A DNA stretch of 5,909 bases from Sporomusa sp. GTDB lineage: Bacteria > Bacillota_C > Negativicutes > Sporomusales > Sporomusaceae. The translations under genes and the position numbers were made by a program. The DNA lies in assembly GCA_029256645.1 (NCBI GenBank), contig JAQSXM010000399.1, forward strand, positions 1 through 5,909. The letters are read 5' to 3'. Under the pieces are notes generated by a model that did no database searches, was not told where the DNA came from, and saw nothing but the letters and a program-made list of their open reading frames with translations. Below are positions 3,957-5,909 of this stretch, in pieces (position 1 is the first letter of the stretch; each line of letters begins with the position of its first letter).

Positions 3957-4166
3957 GTGAGAACAAAGCTAGTCGAATTTCGCAGCGGGCGGTCGCAGGC
4001 GGAAATGGGGGCTCAGTATGGCGTGTCCCAGCAGGCCTGGAGTTATTGGGAGCGCGGCGCCAAGAGTCCTTCCCCGTTTATCATGAAAAGGATTGCCGAT
4101 GACTCGGGGGTACCGATGGAGATTCTTTTCTGCGATGTGTTTAACAAAGACAGGTTGTTAAAATAA
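3957..4166 (+). CDS. Cro-like helix-turn-helix regulator (69 aa)
   Basis: This small XRE-family DNA-binding protein is transcribed divergently from the CI-like repressor, the position of Cro in lambdoid switches. The HTH covers residues 3-58. QAEMGAQYG (14-22) is helix 2 and SQQAWSYWERG (24-34) the recognition helix. FIMKRIADDSGVPMEILF (41-58) completes the fold. The Gln25-Gln26 pair parallels Gln28-Gln29 of the CI-like protein, so both should read the same ACAAC half-sites. The start is GTG 3957. GGGGTGA lies four bases upstream, and an overlapping ATG at 3955 is followed at once by an in-frame stop. The length suits a Cro or excisionase-control protein with no effector domain. No replication, excision or structural gene follows. 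Confidence 0.85.
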   Translation: MRTKLVEFRSGRSQAEMGAQYGVSQQAWSYWERGAKSPSPFIMKRIADDSGVPMEILFCDVFNKDRLLK

Positions 4167-4210
4167 ACTGGGCGCGTAAGCTGCCGGATAAGGAAAAAGT
4201 ATGCCCAGGA

Positions 4211-4229
4211 TAGTGTCATAAAGACACTA
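4211..4229 (+). repeat. Hairpin after the Cro-like gene
   Basis: TAGTGTC (4211-4217) and GACACTA (4223-4229) form a perfect 7-bp stem with a 5-base loop, 44 bases past the stop. No T tract follows. A further TAGTGT at 4254-4259 could pair with the second arm instead, giving an alternative fold. Confidence 0.35.
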
Positions 4230-4306
4230 GGAGTTGCGGGTTTAGCTTTCTGGTAGTGTAACGAATTTACATAAAAAATCATATAACAAAAAGGGGACAA
4301 CTTTAA

Positions 4307-4502
4307 ATGAGAAAGCATCAGGTAATCCCAACCGCTGCCGCTATCAGTCTGGGCTGTGTACTGGCCCTGTTGCCGGTAGGGGCCGGAGCAGGGAGAGGTT
4401 GATCACGATCACTGGGAAGGCATTACCAGACCGGTAGCCCGGAATGTCTTTTACCCGCAACAGGGGCGGACCTATTACGCAACTGTGCAATATGCCTTTT
4501 AG
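4307..4502 (+). pseudogene. TonB-dependent receptor remnant: signal peptide plus beta-barrel C terminus
   Basis: ATG 4307 follows AAGGGGA nine bases upstream. It encodes a clear Sec signal peptide: MRKHQ, a hydrophobic stretch around residues 10-25, then VGAGAGRG, before TGA at 4400-4402. In the next frame a stretch from about 4395 to TAG 4500-4502 reads EVDHDHWEGITRP and ends PQQGRTYYATVQYAF. A PxxGRTYYxxVxYxF end with a terminal Phe is typical of TonB-dependent receptors of the BtuB/siderophore type and of other outer-membrane barrels. These are normally about 600-800 residues long, so nearly the whole plug and barrel are missing and the joint is out of frame. I infer a large internal deletion. 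The alternative is two unrelated small ORFs, which is less likely because signal peptide and barrel end are in the right order and spacing for a collapsed gene. Confidence 0.65.
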
Positions 4503-4509
4503 GGAGAAC

Positions 4510-4530
4510 AAGCAAGCTGCTTTTTATTTG
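4510..4530 (+). terminator. Short terminator-like hairpin after the receptor remnant
   Basis: AAGCA (4510-4514) and TGCTT (4518-4522) flank a 3-base loop, followed by TTTATTTG. It lies just after the remnant's stop codon. The stem is only 5 bp, so it is weak. Confidence 0.3.
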
Positions 4531-4577
4531 GAATCAGGAATAGGAGGTTTGATAGTAATAAACAGGAGGCTGATCAA

Positions 4578-5909
4578 ATGTCAAAGGGAGATTTATTATT
4601 AGGTTTTACTGTGGTCAATGAAAGCTATGAACGTGGTCAGGCGGGCGATATTACACAAGGTACAGGTGACGTTACTGACATCATCGCCAATAAAGCCCAA
4701 GTGATTAACCAGAGAGGTGACCCCACAGTCCACGCATTCCCTGATGCCGCAGGCGAACTCCGGGTTATCCTCGCCCAATATTTGCGGAAGGCTGGTGATC
4801 CTCCGGCAGATGCGATCATCGATATCTACAACCCAGTCGCAAATCCCTGGGCTTATATCGGCACTAAAACCTGGAACTCGATGGGTAACCTGTATGGCGC
4901 TGTGTCCAAAGGCAATTTTATTCACACCATTGACTATGACAATGCGGCCCTTGTCACCATTGCCATGACCGGCGACATTTACACCGAATCAGGCAGCTAT
5001 CTCTTTCCCGATTACTTCAATGCCATCGAGGGCCCGAACCGCCCGCCGCTGGCCCCAGCCGGTTTGCAGCACAACGGGGTTGCCCTGCTGAAGAACGGCA
5101 ATTTACTGCTGGCCCTCTTTACCACCGTTGATGACCCCTGGGGCGCGGCTGTCTACCAGGCCAGCACGCTTGTCAGGCTGCGCATTGAGCCCGCAACCGG
5201 CGCCCTCAGCTACACCGCCGGTGACTATGTCAAAGTCGGTAAAAATGCCCTGGCCCTGGAGCCGTTTGCCTTTACCTTTAATAACGCCGACTACAACAAC
5301 ATCTATATTACCTGTATCGGCGGCCCCCAGAACTTCGGCAGCCATAATCCGGACTCCCGGCTGGATATCGTTGATCTTAATACGATGACAGCCAGGACCG
5401 TCTTCCAGGCGGGCCCGGCCAACGGTACCAGCGATCAGTTCGATTTCCGGGACATTGTAATCGGGAACCGCGGCGACGTTTATATCCTGGCCGGTCACTA
5501 CAACGATGACTATGCCACCTTCCGGGGCCAGGTATACAAAACCACCGCTGCCGTTCTCCAGTTGCAGGTCAATTCCTCTTCAACGCCAGCCTTGCTTAGC
5601 CAACTGGCTGAAGCGGTGGACGTGATGGCGGCCGCCCCCGGTTTCTTCTGGGCACTATTATATGAGAATGCCCTGCCTGTGAGTAATGACCGGCTCTGGT
5701 TTGTCAGAGGCAACCAGATTGATGTCTATAACCCTCCGCCGGTCAGCCTGCAGTCAGATCCTTTTCGAACCTTGACGCCAGCGGCTGATCTGGGTCTTAC
5801 TAATATCAACTCCGTCACCCCGTTTTGGCAGCCGCCGCTTACCCGGGGGGCACCGCAGCGGAGTTCCCGGACGCTTGCGGCTCAGGCCAGGCTGGCTTGG
5901 CAGGCCAGG
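4578..5909 (+). CDS. Probable beta-propeller protein of unknown function, N-terminal 444 residues (3' end outside window)
   Basis: ATG 4578 follows AGGAGG eight bases upstream, and the frame stays open to the window edge. I do not recognise a named family. The sequence alternates short hydrophobic strands with Gly/Asp/Asn turns and repeats blade-like pieces: IIDIYNP (80-86), RLDIVDLN (261-268) and QIDVYNP (380-386), along with GNLYGA, GDIYT and GNRGDVYILAG. This suggests a WD40/YVTN-like propeller for binding rather than catalysis. There is no signal peptide, lipobox or transmembrane helix, so it is cytoplasmic or exported by another route. Only one Cys is seen (residue 246). Residues ~415-444 change character to Pro/Arg/Ala/Gln-rich with five Arg and no acidic residue, so a frameshift near the G run at 5846-5851 or a disordered tail is possible. 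It lies just after the receptor remnant but appears to be a separate unit. Confidence 0.85.
   Translation, partial: MSKGDLLLGFTVVNESYERGQAGDITQGTGDVTDIIANKAQVINQRGDPTVHAFPDAAGELRVILAQYLRKAGDPPADAIIDIYNPVANPWAYIGTKTWNSMGNLYGAVSKGNFIHTIDYDNAALVTIAMTGDIYTESGSYLFPDYFNAIEGPNRPPLAPAGLQHNGVALLKNGNLLLALFTTVDDPWGAAVYQASTLVRLRIEPATGALSYTAGDYVKVGKNALALEPFAFTFNNADYNNIYITCIGGPQNFGSHNPDSRLDIVDLNTMTARTVFQAGPANGTSDQFDFRDIVIGNRGDVYILAGHYNDDYATFRGQVYKTTAAVLQLQVNSSSTPALLSQLAEAVDVMAAAPGFFWALLYENALPVSNDRLWFVRGNQIDVYNPPPVSLQSDPFRTLTPAADLGLTNINSVTPFWQPPLTRGAPQRSSRTLAAQARLAWQAR

Noticed and set aside
4167..4306. Cobalamin or other riboswitch before the receptor remnant
   Set aside because: Looked for because such receptors often have one; no B12-box-like sequence or characteristic fold was seen.
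4043..4318. 91-codon minus-strand ORF
   Set aside because: Antisense to the Cro-like gene and to the start of the receptor remnant; no ribosome binding site or domain.
4599..5713. Several ORFs on both strands within the propeller-like gene
   Set aside because: They lie inside one continuous 444-codon frame with a strong ribosome binding site and consistent repeats.

Overview
The window most likely comes from a diderm Firmicute of the Negativicutes (Sporomusa/Pelosinus-like). This is inference from three signs. Shine-Dalgarno and promoter sequences are Firmicute-like (AGGAGG; TTGACA-17-TAAAAT). There is a Tat-exported [NiFe] hydrogenase small subunit. There is also a remnant of a TonB-dependent outer-membrane receptor, which needs an outer membrane.

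Layout. (1) 1-1644, minus strand: the N-terminal 224 residues of a [NiFe] hydrogenase small subunit, running off the left edge. It has its own strong promoter and a stable hairpin next to its ribosome binding site. Two small unrecognised overlapping ORFs lie upstream of it. (2) 1645-2640: a gene-poor stretch rich in hairpins. Its one convincing gene encodes a 29-residue peptide (2437-2526, plus) with a consensus -10, a hairpin at the predicted 5' end, a near-perfect Shine-Dalgarno and a 3' hairpin. (3) 2699-4166: a regulatory island with a small XRE regulator and its own palindromic operators, a CI-like repressor split into HTH and S24 frames, and a divergent Cro-sized HTH protein. (4) 4307-4502: a receptor remnant, a signal peptide joined out of frame to a beta-barrel C terminus. 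(5) 4578-5909: a long, probably beta-propeller protein of unknown function, running off the right edge.

The most informative part is the 3810-3956 intergenic region. Three operators of the form ACAAC-N5-GTTGT are placed like those of a lambdoid switch: one at the predicted start site of the repressor promoter, one filling the -35/-10 spacer of the rightward promoter, and one just downstream of that promoter's start. Both flanking HTH proteins carry a Gln-Gln recognition helix (TQQA and SQQA). Phage 434 repressor and Cro use the same motif to read ACAA half-sites, so the pair looks like a 434-type genetic switch. No integrase or structural phage gene is visible, and the repressor reading frame is broken between its two domains. 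The island may therefore be a decaying or domesticated prophage or conjugative-element control region.
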